Assembly (NCBI GenBank): GCA_964429355.1
Contig: CAYSCH010000369.1
Coordinates: 1 to 9,415, forward strand
Length of the DNA stretch: 9,415 nucleotides
Source of the DNA: JAAYAY01 sp964429355
GTDB lineage: Bacteria > Planctomycetota > Planctomycetia > Pirellulales > Thermoguttaceae
Reading direction: 5' to 3'
The stretch's first letter is position 1; each line of letters starts with the position of its first letter. The position numbers and the translations under genes were made by a program. Below, in pieces: positions 1 through 8,300 of this stretch. The notes below the pieces were generated by a model, which saw nothing but the letters and a program-made list of their open reading frames with translations, was not told the DNA's origin and did no database searches.

Positions 1-56
1 CCTTGCTCCTTGCTCCCCGCTCCTTGCTCCTTGCTCCCCGCTCCTTGCTCCTTGCC
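1..56. repeat. Heptanucleotide tandem repeat, continuing off the left edge
   Basis: From base 3 the sequence runs in 7-base steps in the order TTGCTCC, TTGCTCC, CCGCTCC. This 21-base set occurs twice (3-23, 24-44), followed by TTGCTCC (45-51) and a broken TTGCC (52-56). Bases 1-2 look like the end of an earlier unit, so the array probably continues to the left. It resembles the short heptad tandem repeats found between genes in several bacterial groups. It can be read as an open frame of repeated LLLAPRS, but nothing supports translation. Confidence 0.85.
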
Positions 57-82
57 AACCCAGCGGCAGCTCGTTCCGGCTC

Positions 83-117
83 ACCGGCCCTGCCGCCCGT
101 ACCGGCCCTGCCGCCCT
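83..117. repeat. Direct repeat, 16 bases at 18-base spacing
   Basis: ACCGGCCCTGCCGCCC occurs at 83-98 and again, unchanged, at 101-116, with GT between the copies. With the heptad array before it, it makes the first 117 bases a low-complexity, C-rich intergenic stretch. No function is evident. Confidence 0.75.
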
Positions 118-120
118 GTG

Positions 121-148
121 TTGCAGACGCATGTTTCTCCTGTAAAAT
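121..148 (+). promoter_or_regulatory. Weak sigma70-type promoter candidate for the operon
   Basis: TTGCAG (121-126) and TAAAAT (143-148) are separated by 16 bases. The second hexamer lies in the only AT-rich patch upstream of the first gene. The -35 match is poor (TTG only), and planctomycete promoters are not well defined. Transcription from here would give a leader of about 180 bases before the ATG at 337. The call rests on position and local base composition. Confidence 0.3.
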
Positions 149-191
149 AACGTCCTCCAGCCCGCTCCCCCTCAAAAGACTGGCCCTTCAG

Positions 192-206
192 CCAGGTGAA
201 GTCGCC
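192..206 (+). repeat. Diverged copy of the downstream GTAG repeat unit
   Basis: Bases 192-206 match 12 of 15 positions of the unit GTAGCTGAAGTCGCC that makes up the array at 8505-8759, with TGAAGTCGCC perfect. The GTAG foot is not intact here, and the following CAGAACATCGG only loosely resembles the AGACTTTGG tail of full units. A small inverted repeat, CTGGC (180-184) and GCCAG (191-195) with a 6-base loop, overlaps its left end. It could be a decayed repeat copy or chance. Confidence 0.4.
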
Positions 207-323
207 CAGAACATCGGCAGCCGGCAGGAGAAGCGGACTGTCCATTTCCCTGCCTTGCTTTTTCAACGAACCCAGAGCTGACATAGACAGATATCGCGAG
301 TCCAACGCTCATGGCGCCCTGAC

Positions 324-328
324 GAGGA
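324..328 (+). promoter_or_regulatory. Shine-Dalgarno sequence fixing the start of gene 1
   Basis: GAGGA lies 8 bases before the ATG at 337. The same core precedes genes 2 and 4. It supports the ATG at 337 over the in-frame GTG at 196, which would put 47 extra residues before the signal peptide and has no comparable site. Confidence 0.75.
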
Positions 329-336
329 CCCTTTCC

Positions 337-2841
337 ATGCCAAATTCACGCCGGAGATTCATCCCCCTATTGGCCGTTGCCGCTCTTGGTCTGTCATGCG
401 CCGCCGCCACGTCCGCTGCCGAACCCAACGACCCCGACCCCTCCAAAACCGCCTTGCGCCTCGCCATCGAAGATCTGGCGGCCACCTGCGGCCCCCAGTA
501 CCCGGCCCAACAGCTACTGGAGCGGCTCGGCTCGATCGAACCGGCCCAACTGGACGACCTTCGCCGCGAGGCCCTCCTGGCCAACCCGCTCCTCAGCAAC
601 CGCCCCCTCCTGTTCATCGCACGGCCCCAGTACCGCAGCGACCACCACAATACGGCAACCATGTTCCAGACCGCCGAGATCAACACGGCAAGCTTCGAGG
701 GGGGCGGAGCCATCAAAACCCTCGATGTGGCCACTGGCGAGGTCAAAACCCTGCTCCACCTGCCCGAGGGCATCGCTCGCGATCCCGACGTGAGCTTCGA
801 CGGCCGGAAGATCCTGTTCTCCATGCGGCGAAACCGCCAGGACGACTACCATCTCTATGAAATGAATGCCGATGGCTCGGGTCTCGTGCAGCTCACCTTC
901 GGATCGGAACTCACCGACATCGATCCGATCTACCTTCCCGACGGCCGCATCCTGTTCACCTCCACCCGGGAGCCCAAGTACTGCATGTGCAACCGGCACA
1001 TCATGGGCAACCTGTTCACGATGAATGCCGACGGATCGAACATCCAGCAGATCGGCCACAGCACGCTTCACGAAGGCCACCCGTCGCTCCTGCCCGACGG
1101 CCGCGTGCTCTACGACCGCTGGGAATACGTCGATCGCAACTTCGGCGATGCCCAGGGCGTCTGGGTCACCAATCCCGACGGCACCAACCACGCCGTCTAC
1201 TGGGGCAACAATACCGCCTCCCCCGGCGCGGTCCTCGACGCCCGTGCGGTCCCCGGCACCGAACAGTTCATCGCCACGTTCTCCTCCTGCCACGACCGCC
1301 CCTGGGGCGCCTTGGCCATCGTCGACCGCCGGCTCGGACTCGACGGCCGTGGGCCGGTCGTCCGCACCTGGCCGCCCAGCGCTATCGACCTCGTCGAAAA
1401 AGGCAACTACGACACGTTTATCCCGTGCAACCCCAAATACGAAGATCCCTACCCCCTTTCCGACAAATACTTCCTCTGCGCCCGCATGACCGGCACCGGA
1501 GAAGAGATGGGGATCTACCTCGTCGACCTCTTCGGCAACGAGATCCTCGTTCACAAGGAGCCGCCCGGCTGTTTCGATCCCATGCCGCTCACGCCCCGCG
1601 AGCGCCCGCGGGAAATTCCCTCCCGCATCGACCTGGCCAGGCAGGAAGGAACCTTCCGCGTCGAAAACGTCTATCTCGGCTCGGGAATGGAGCAGGTGGA
1701 GCCCGGCAGCGTGAAGTTTCTCCGCGTCGTCGAATCGCCCGAAAAACGCTTCTGGACCGGCCCCGCCTGGGACGGCGGCACCGGACAGCAGGCCCCGGGC
1801 ATGGCCTGGGACGACTTCAACAACAAACGCATCCTCGGCACCGTCGCCGTCGCCGCCGATGGCAGCGCCGAATTCTCCGTGCCGGCCGATACCTTCGTCT
1901 ACTTCCAGCTCCTCGACGAGAAGGGAATGATGGTCCAGTCGATGCGCAGCGGCACCATCGTCCGACCCGGCGAGGCGGTCGGTTGCGTCGGCTGCCACGA
2001 GAACCGGCGCACAACCGGCCAGTGGGAATATACCGCCCGCACCGAACAACAATCGCCCCAGAAACTGCGGCCCTGGTACGGCCCGCCGCGCCTGTTCAGC
2101 TACACCGCCGAGGTCCAGCCGGTCCTCGACAAGCATTGCACCCGTTGCCACGACTATGGCCAGGAGGCCGGCCAGAAGCTCAACCTGGCCGGCGACCTGG
2201 GATTCGTCTTCAACACCTCCTACGTCGAGCTGCGCCGCAAGGGCTGGGTCCGCGTCGTGGGCGCCGGTCCCGCCGAGGTGCAGATGCCCAAATCCTGGGG
2301 ATCCCATGCCAGCCGCCTGACCGAAGTGCTGCTCCACGGCCACGGCAAGGCGGAAATCGACCACGAGGTCCAGCTCGACCCCGAGTCGTTCGATCGGATC
2401 ATCACCTGGATCGATATCAACGCCCCCTACTACCCGACCTACGCCGGCGGAGCCTACGGCGAAAACCCGTACGGCCGTTCGCCCCTGACAGGCCCGGAAC
2501 TCGGCCGGCTCGGCGAGCTTGTCGACGTCAAGATCGCCAATGAGGTGTTTCCCGATGCGAGCTTCAACCGTCCCGAATCGAGCCCCTGCCTTGCCGCTCT
2601 TCAGACAGCCGACCCGTCGAAGCGCGAGGAGGTCTTGGCACTTCTTCGCTCGGGGATGGAGCGGCTCCGCCAGACGCCTCGGCCCGACATGCCCGGTTTC
2701 CAGCTCAGCGATGCCAAAGAGGTCTCTCGAGAAGCCCGCTACCAGCAGCGGCTGGAGCAGGAAAACCGGATGCGAACCGAACTCGTCCGCGGCGAGCGCC
2801 TGCTCGCGAAACCGGATCCCAACCCGTCCGAACCCAAATGA
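337..2841 (+). CDS. HzsA-related exported di-haem cytochrome c with PD40-type beta-propeller
   Basis: The product is 834 residues. The start is the ATG with GAGGA 8 bases upstream, directly followed by a signal peptide (arginines, hydrophobic core, AXA-type site near residues 25-28), so it should act outside the cytoplasm. Residues ~100-420 form a TolB/PD40-like propeller with repeated DGR-I-LF strands (155-161, 202-207, 254-259). Two CXXCH haem sites follow: C550-H554 (CVGCH) and C601-H605 (CTRCH). WIDINAPYY (~692-700) closes the cytochrome-like domain, and a charged helical tail ends the protein. Propeller, first haem and second haem is the order of the hydrazine synthase alpha subunit. From memory of that structure, the catalytic haem has a Tyr four residues after the CXXCH His; here that residue is Arg558, and no other hydrazine synthase subunit is nearby. 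True hydrazine synthesis is therefore unlikely. It is probably one of the many HzsA-like paralogues of non-anammox planctomycetes, with unknown electron donor and acceptor. First gene of the operon. Confidence 0.88.
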   Translation: MPNSRRRFIPLLAVAALGLSCAAATSAAEPNDPDPSKTALRLAIEDLAATCGPQYPAQQLLERLGSIEPAQLDDLRREALLANPLLSNRPLLFIARPQYRSDHHNTATMFQTAEINTASFEGGGAIKTLDVATGEVKTLLHLPEGIARDPDVSFDGRKILFSMRRNRQDDYHLYEMNADGSGLVQLTFGSELTDIDPIYLPDGRILFTSTREPKYCMCNRHIMGNLFTMNADGSNIQQIGHSTLHEGHPSLLPDGRVLYDRWEYVDRNFGDAQGVWVTNPDGTNHAVYWGNNTASPGAVLDARAVPGTEQFIATFSSCHDRPWGALAIVDRRLGLDGRGPVVRTWPPSAIDLVEKGNYDTFIPCNPKYEDPYPLSDKYFLCARMTGTGEEMGIYLVDLFGNEILVHKEPPGCFDPMPLTPRERPREIPSRIDLARQEGTFRVENVYLGSGMEQVEPGSVKFLRVVESPEKRFWTGPAWDGGTGQQAPGMAWDDFNNKRILGTVAVAADGSAEFSVPADTFVYFQLLDEKGMMVQSMRSGTIVRPGEAVGCVGCHENRRTTGQWEYTARTEQQSPQKLRPWYGPPRLFSYTAEVQPVLDKHCTRCHDYGQEAGQKLNLAGDLGFVFNTSYVELRRKGWVRVVGAGPAEVQMPKSWGSHASRLTEVLLHGHGKAEIDHEVQLDPESFDRIITWIDINAPYYPTYAGGAYGENPYGRSPLTGPELGRLGELVDVKIANEVFPDASFNRPESSPCLAALQTADPSKREEVLALLRSGMERLRQTPRPDMPGFQLSDAKEVSREARYQQRLEQENRMRTELVRGERLLAKPDPNPSEPK

Positions 2842-2845
2842 GGAG
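2840..2845 (+). promoter_or_regulatory. Shine-Dalgarno sequence overlapping the stop of gene 1
   Basis: GAGGAG overlaps the TGA stop of the cytochrome gene (2839-2841) and sits 6 bases before the ATG at 2852. It decides the SDR start, because the open frame extends 111 codons further upstream inside the preceding gene. The overlap suggests coupled translation. Confidence 0.8.
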
Positions 2846-2851
2846 CACCTG

Positions 2852-3793
2852 ATGGCAGACCTTTCTCTTTTCGACCTGACGGGTAAGAAGGCCCTGGTCA
2901 CCGGCGGCGCGGTGGGAATCGGCCGAGGGTGTGCCCTGGCACTCGCCCGGGCCGGGGCCGATGTGGCGATTGTGGATCTCAACGAGAAAGCCGGCAGCCA
3001 GACCGCCGACGAGATCCGGTCGATGGGCGTGGATGCACTTTTTGTTTCCTGCGACGTAACCAGGAAAGACCAGGTCCAGGCCATGGTCGCCGCAGTCGTC
3101 AAGCGTTTCGGGCGGCTCGACATCGCCGTCAACAACGCCGGGATCGGCATCCTGGGGGCCGACGAATCGATCGATCAGGCCGACTGGGATAAGGTCATCG
3201 CCGTCAACCTCACCGGCACATTCCTCTGTGCCCAGGCCGAGGCCCGGCAGATGATCGGCCAGACGCCCACCGAGGGCAAAATTATCAACATCGCCTCCAT
3301 GTCGGCCACGATCGCCAACTGCAACGCTTCCTACGATGCATCGAAGGCCGGTGTGGTCCATATGACCAAGACCCTCGCCGCCGAGTGGGGCCGCTTCAAT
3401 ATCAATGTCAACTGCGTCAGCCCCAGCTACCTGCTCACGCCAATGCACGCCTCCACGCCGGTCGTCGTTCGCCGGCGGATCCGCGAGCTCACGCCTCTCG
3501 GTCATGTCGAGCGCCCCGAAGACCTGCACGGCGCCGTGATCTTCCTGGCGTCGGCCGCGTCGAACTACGTCACCGGACTCGACCTCATGGTCGACGGCGG
3601 CCACACGCTCAATGCCTGGCTGACACCCCTTTCCCGCGCGGTTCCGCCGCGAGTCAGCCCGGAAGAGGAAACCGTTCAGTTGAAACGCGACCTCGACCGG
3701 CTCGGCCTCACCTACGATTCCGACGGAATCAACCCGAACGTGCATCCGGAAATCGCCGACGCCTTCAAGGCAGCTTTTGGCATCCACGATTGA
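2852..3793 (+). CDS. Short-chain dehydrogenase/reductase (classical SDR) with C-terminal extension
   Basis: A cytoplasmic NAD-dependent oxidoreductase of 313 residues, likely acting on a sugar, polyol or sugar-derived alcohol. The cofactor loop is TGGAVGIG (17-24). Asp42 ends the second beta strand and favours NAD over NADP. NNAG is at 94-97, and the catalytic set is Asn119, Ser149, Tyr161 and Lys165 (YDASK). The typical ending VDGG is at 247-250. Classical SDRs usually stop close to there at about 250 residues; this one continues for about 59 residues with a charged helical stretch and a DGINPNVHPEI segment. The usual PG after the catalytic helix is replaced by SPSY (190-193), so cofactor-site detail may differ. 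The gene is tied to its neighbours: its ribosome site overlaps the preceding stop, and the kinase begins one base after its own stop. Pairing with a sugar kinase suggests alcohol-to-ketose conversion before phosphorylation. The substrate cannot be read from sequence. Confidence 0.92.
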   Translation: MADLSLFDLTGKKALVTGGAVGIGRGCALALARAGADVAIVDLNEKAGSQTADEIRSMGVDALFVSCDVTRKDQVQAMVAAVVKRFGRLDIAVNNAGIGILGADESIDQADWDKVIAVNLTGTFLCAQAEARQMIGQTPTEGKIINIASMSATIANCNASYDASKAGVVHMTKTLAAEWGRFNINVNCVSPSYLLTPMHASTPVVVRRRIRELTPLGHVERPEDLHGAVIFLASAASNYVTGLDLMVDGGHTLNAWLTPLSRAVPPRVSPEEETVQLKRDLDRLGLTYDSDGINPNVHPEIADAFKAAFGIHD

Positions 3794-3794
3794 C

Positions 3795-5330
3795 ATGGAA
3801 ACACTCCTCGCCTGCGATCTGGGAACCGGCGGCAACAAGGCCTCGCTCTACGACGCCGAGGGACGGCTCCTCGCTGCCCAGTTCGTACCCTACTCGACGG
3901 AGTATCCCGAGGCCGGCTGGCACCAGCAGCGCCCAGAAGGCTGGTGGGATTCGGTCGTCGAGAGCACGCACCGACTCCTCCGTGAGAAAACGGTCGACCC
4001 GAAGAGCATACGCGGACTGGCGATCTCCGGCCACAGCCTCGGATGCGTGCCCCTCGATCGCCAGGGCCGTCTGCTGCGCGAGAGCACCCCCATCTGGTCC
4101 GATTCCCGACCCGTGGAACAGGCGGCCAGGTTCTTCCAGAAAGTCGATCCAACCGAGTGGTACCGCATCACGGGCAGCGGGTTTCCGGCTCCCCATTACA
4201 CGGTGTTCAAGATCCTCTGGTATCGCGATCGCGAACCGGAGATGTTCCGGCGAATTCACAAGCTTGTCGGCACCAAGGACTACATCAACTACCGCCTCAC
4301 AGGCCGCGTGGCCACCGACTATTCCTATGCCTCGGGCTGCGGAGTCTACGACCTGCTCGGCTGGAAGTACTCCGAACCGCTGCTGGCGGCGGCCGATCTG
4401 CCCCCGGACCTGCTGCCCCAGATCGTCCCTTCCACCGAGGTTCTCGGCGAGCTCACAACCGAAGCGGCCGAGGCCCTGGGCCTGCCCCGAGGCGTTCAAG
4501 TGGCCTGCGGCGGCGTCGACAACTCCTGCATGGCCCTGGGAGCACGCTGCTTTCGCCAGGCACAAACCTACGCCTCCCTCGGATCGTCGATGTGGATCGC
4601 CGAATCGTCGGCCACACCCCTGCTGGAAGAGCGGAGCAAACCCTACGTGTTCACCCACGTGGTCCCCGGCATGTTTGCCTCGGCCCTGGCAATTTTTTCC
4701 GGGGGCAGTTCGCTCCGCTGGGTACGCGAGAACCTCTGCGCCAACCTGGCCGTTCAAGGCCGGCTCGAAGGCCGCGATCCCTACGACGTCATGACCGCCC
4801 TGGCCGAGAGGTCGCCCGTCGGATCGAACAAGTTGCTGTTCAATCCGAGCCTCGCCGGCGGGTCGTCGCTCGATGCCAGTCCGGCAATCCGCGGCGCGTT
4901 TCTGGGCCTCGATCTTGGCCACACGCAGGCCGATGTGGTCCGCGCCACCTTGGAAGGAATCGCCCTGAACCTGCGGCTCGTCCTCGACGAGCTGCGACGC
5001 CTGGGAAAAATGGGCGACGAAATGGTCGTCGTGGGCGGCGGCAGTCGTAGCCGGCTCTGGCGACAGATCCTGGCCGATGCCCTCCAGATCAGCATTGTCA
5101 AAACAAACGTGGGGCAGGAAGCCGGTGCCCTCGGTGCGGCCGCCGTGGCCGCCGTCGCCGTGGGGCTTTGGAACGGCTTCGACCGTGTCGACGAAGTCCA
5201 TCAACTCGAATCGGTGATCCATCCCAATCCGGCCAGTAGCGACGTCTACGACAAACTGTTGCCAATTTTCCGTCAGGCCACCCTCGACCAGGCCCGGTTT
5301 GGCCAGTCGATGGCTGCCCTGACGCTCTGA
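3795..5330 (+). CDS. FGGY-family carbohydrate kinase (xylulokinase-like)
   Basis: A 511-residue ATP-dependent sugar kinase, expected to phosphorylate a ketose or similar sugar in the cytoplasm. The N-terminal domain opens with the phosphate-binding motif DLGTGGNK (8-15). WHQQRPEGWW (42-51) and PIWSDSR (99-105) match the FGGY N-domain, and TDYSYASG begins at 174. GGVDN (239-243) carries the likely catalytic base, Asp242, equivalent to the Asp of GDQQ in glycerol kinase and GGDN in xylulokinase. The C-terminal domain has GSSMW and the FGGY signature GGGSRSRLW (414-422), then QEAGALGAA. The length fits the family (about 480-520). The ATG at 3795 lies one base after the SDR stop, with no clear Shine-Dalgarno, so translation is probably coupled. 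A TTG at 3777 with AAGG upstream would add six residues and is less likely, because METLLACDLG fits the family N-terminus. Xylulose is only one possible substrate. Confidence 0.92.
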   Translation: METLLACDLGTGGNKASLYDAEGRLLAAQFVPYSTEYPEAGWHQQRPEGWWDSVVESTHRLLREKTVDPKSIRGLAISGHSLGCVPLDRQGRLLRESTPIWSDSRPVEQAARFFQKVDPTEWYRITGSGFPAPHYTVFKILWYRDREPEMFRRIHKLVGTKDYINYRLTGRVATDYSYASGCGVYDLLGWKYSEPLLAAADLPPDLLPQIVPSTEVLGELTTEAAEALGLPRGVQVACGGVDNSCMALGARCFRQAQTYASLGSSMWIAESSATPLLEERSKPYVFTHVVPGMFASALAIFSGGSSLRWVRENLCANLAVQGRLEGRDPYDVMTALAERSPVGSNKLLFNPSLAGGSSLDASPAIRGAFLGLDLGHTQADVVRATLEGIALNLRLVLDELRRLGKMGDEMVVVGGGSRSRLWRQILADALQISIVKTNVGQEAGALGAAAVAAVAVGLWNGFDRVDEVHQLESVIHPNPASSDVYDKLLPIFRQATLDQARFGQSMAALTL

Positions 5331-5333
5331 ATC

Positions 5334-5339
5334 GAGGAG
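5334..5339 (+). promoter_or_regulatory. Shine-Dalgarno sequence for the GH116 gene
   Basis: GAGGAG lies in the 19-base gap after the kinase stop, 10 bases before the ATG at 5350. It matches the sites of genes 1 and 2 and supports the start that keeps the whole Cys-rich Tat leader. Confidence 0.75.
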
Positions 5340-5349
5340 CACCCGCACG

Positions 5350-8300
5350 ATGAAACGCAAGACCGAAAACCGCTGCGGTTGTTCCAGCGGAACGTGTGGT
5401 GGTGGGATCCCGCGACGCGATCTGCTCAAGCTGGGAGGCGCACTGGCAGCCGGGGCACTGATTCCTTCCCCGCGCACCGCCATGGCCGGCCCCTTCACTC
5501 CCGACGATTTCAATTCGCTCGTCCCCGCCGACAAAAAACTCTCCCAGTCCTGGATCCGCTCGCTCTTCGACCGAGGTGCACCGGAATGGTTCAGCGGCGC
5601 GGAACTCGCCCACATCGGCCTGGCCATCGGCGGACTCTGCTGCGGGCATGTCTACCTGGGAGGCGATGGCCGACTCTGGCATTGGGACATCTTCAACCAG
5701 CAGATATCCACCGGCTCCGACCATTACCAGAATCCCATGCAGGTCCAGTCGCCGGTCAATCTGCAGTTCGTCGTCTCCACCGGCGCGGGCGCTGATGCGA
5801 AAACCAGGCCACTCGACACGCAAGGGTTCAAAACGGTTCGTTTTCGCGGAGCCTATCCGTTCGGCCTGGTCGAATATTCCGACGAAAAATCTCCCCTGAC
5901 GGTATCGCTCGAGGCCTTCTCACCCTTCATCCCCTTGGATGTCGACAGCTCCTCCCTCCCGCTCACGGTCCTGCGCTACACGGTCCGCAACCGGTCTCAA
6001 GAGCCGGTTGTGTGCCAACTGGCCGGCCGTCTGGCCAATCCGGTCCTGGCCTGCACCGGCAGTCCCGGCGAGGCGGAACTGATTGGCACGGTCCAGCGCC
6101 GCCAACGTGCCACCTGCGTCCACTGCACCGCCGCGCCCCTGGCGCTCCCCGACCCCGACAGTTCGCGCCCGGATATCGTCTTCGACGATTTCGAGTCCGA
6201 TCGCTACGACAAATGGACCGTCGAAGGCACCGCCTTCGGCAAGGAGCCGATTTCCGCTGCCCAGATGCCGGCCTACCAGGGCCACGTGGGCGCCCACGGC
6301 AAGCGGCTCGTCAACTCCCACAACACCCGCCAGGGCGAGGACGTTCTCGCCGGCGACGCGCACGTGGGCAGGATGACTTCCGAGGCGTTCGTGATCGAGC
6401 GGAACTCAATCAACTTCCTCATCGGTGGCGGTGGGCACAAGGGTCAGACCTGCCTCAACCTGCTGGTCGGCGGAAAAGTGGTTGCCACCGCCGTGGGGCC
6501 CAACAACAACCGACTCCGCCCGGATTCGTTCGATGTCCGCGGCCTCGCCGGACAGTCCGCCCAGCTCCAGATTGTCGATCAGTTCACCGAGGGCTGGGGC
6601 AATATCGGTGTCGACCATATCGTCTTCTCCGACAAGCCCCTCCAGCCCAAAGCCCCGCTCCCCGAACGGGCCGACTGGGGCGATATGACCCTGGCAGTCC
6701 TGGACGATGCCGGCGATGTGACGGCAACTGCCGCCAGCGGCGATGCCTCTGCCCAGCCGGTCCAAACGGCGCGAGGCCCCGTGGGCATGGGGCCCAAGGC
6801 AGAGGTGCAGAAGTCCTTCACCCTCCCGCCCGGCCAGGAGAAGACGGTCAGTTTTGCTGTCGCCTGGCGCTTTCCCAACGTCGATATCCCGCCGGCGGGC
6901 AAGGGGCACTATTATGCCCAGCGCTTCCCCTCCAGCCTGGCCGCCGTCGAACACCTCGCCGATCGCTACGACCAGCTCTACCGCCAGACCCGGCTCTGGC
7001 ACGACACCTGGTACGACTCCACGCTCCCCTATTGGCTGCTCGACCGCACCTTCATCAACACGTCGACCCTCGCAACCGCCACCTGCCTGCGATTCGCCGG
7101 CGGCCGATTCTACGGCTGGGAAGGCGTACGCTGTTGCCCCGGAACCTGCTCCCATGTCTGGCACTACGCCCAGGCAATCGGAAGGGTGTTTCCCGAACTG
7201 GAACGCATCACCCGCGAAAACGTCGATTACGGCCTGGCCTTTCATGAAGGCGGACAGATCGACTACCGCGGCGAGTTCGGCCGGCGCGAGGCGATCGACG
7301 GGCAGTGCGGTACGATCCTCCGCGTCCTCCGCGAACATCAGATGTCACCCGACGACCAGTTCCTGCGTCGCATCTGGCCCCGGGTACGCCAGTCGATCGG
7401 GTTCCTCATCGCCCAGGACGCCGATTCCAACGGCCTGCTCGAAGGGACCCAGTACAACACGCTTGACGCAGAATGGTACGGACCGATTTCCTGGATCAGC
7501 TCGCTCTACCTGGCCGCCCTGCGTGCGGGTGCCGCCATGGCCCAGGAAATGGGCGACTCCGACTTCGCCGGGCAGTGCAGCAGCATTGCCGATCGCGGCG
7601 GCAAGCAGCTCGTCGCACAACTGTTCAACGGCGAGTTCTTCTATCAGCGCCGCGATCCGAATCACCCCGAGGCCTTCGGGGCCGGCATCGGTTGCCACAT
7701 CGACCAGGTCTTCGGCCAGGGATGGGCTTGGCAAGTGGATCTGCCTCGCGTGCTCCCCAGGGAAGAGACCGTCACCGCCTTGAAGTCGCTCTGGCGCTAC
7801 AACTTCACCCCCGACGTCGGTCCCTACCGCGAGCGTTACCAGACCGGCCGCTGGTACGCCATGCCCGGCGAGGCGGGCCTCATCATGTGCACTTTCCCCA
7901 AAGGGGGCGAAAAGGAAGCTCGCGGCGACAAGCCCGCCCACGGCTTCGCCGGCTACTTCAACGAATGCATGAACGGCTTCGAATACCAGGCCGCAGGCCA
8001 CATGATCGCCGAAGGCCTCGTCCAGGAAGGCCTTGCCGTGACCCGGGCGATCCACGACCGCTACCACCCCTCCCGACGCAACCCCTACAACGAAGTGGAA
8101 TGCGGCGACCACTACGCCCGTTCGATGGCCAGCTACGGTGTCTACGTGAGCGTCTGCGGCTTCCAGTACCATGGTCCGAAAGGCCAGATTGGTTTCGCAC
8201 CAAGAGTCTCGCCCGAGAATTTCCGCGCCGCCTTCGTCGCCGCCGAGGGCTGGGGAACCTTCCAGCAGACAATCCACGATGGCCGCCAGGCAGCCACGCT

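Noticed and set aside
196..336. In-frame GTG extension of the cytochrome gene
   Set aside because: It would put 47 residues before a standard signal peptide and has no ribosome site, while the ATG at 337 has GAGGA 8 bases upstream.
514..3150. Long minus-strand open frame (878 codons) across the cytochrome and SDR genes
   Set aside because: It lies antisense to two clearly recognised proteins, shows no family motifs, and arises because the GC-rich codon pattern leaves few stops on the opposite strand.
3765..5627. Minus-strand open frame (620 codons) opposite the kinase
   Set aside because: It is antisense to a complete FGGY kinase with all its motifs and has no recognisable domain or start context.
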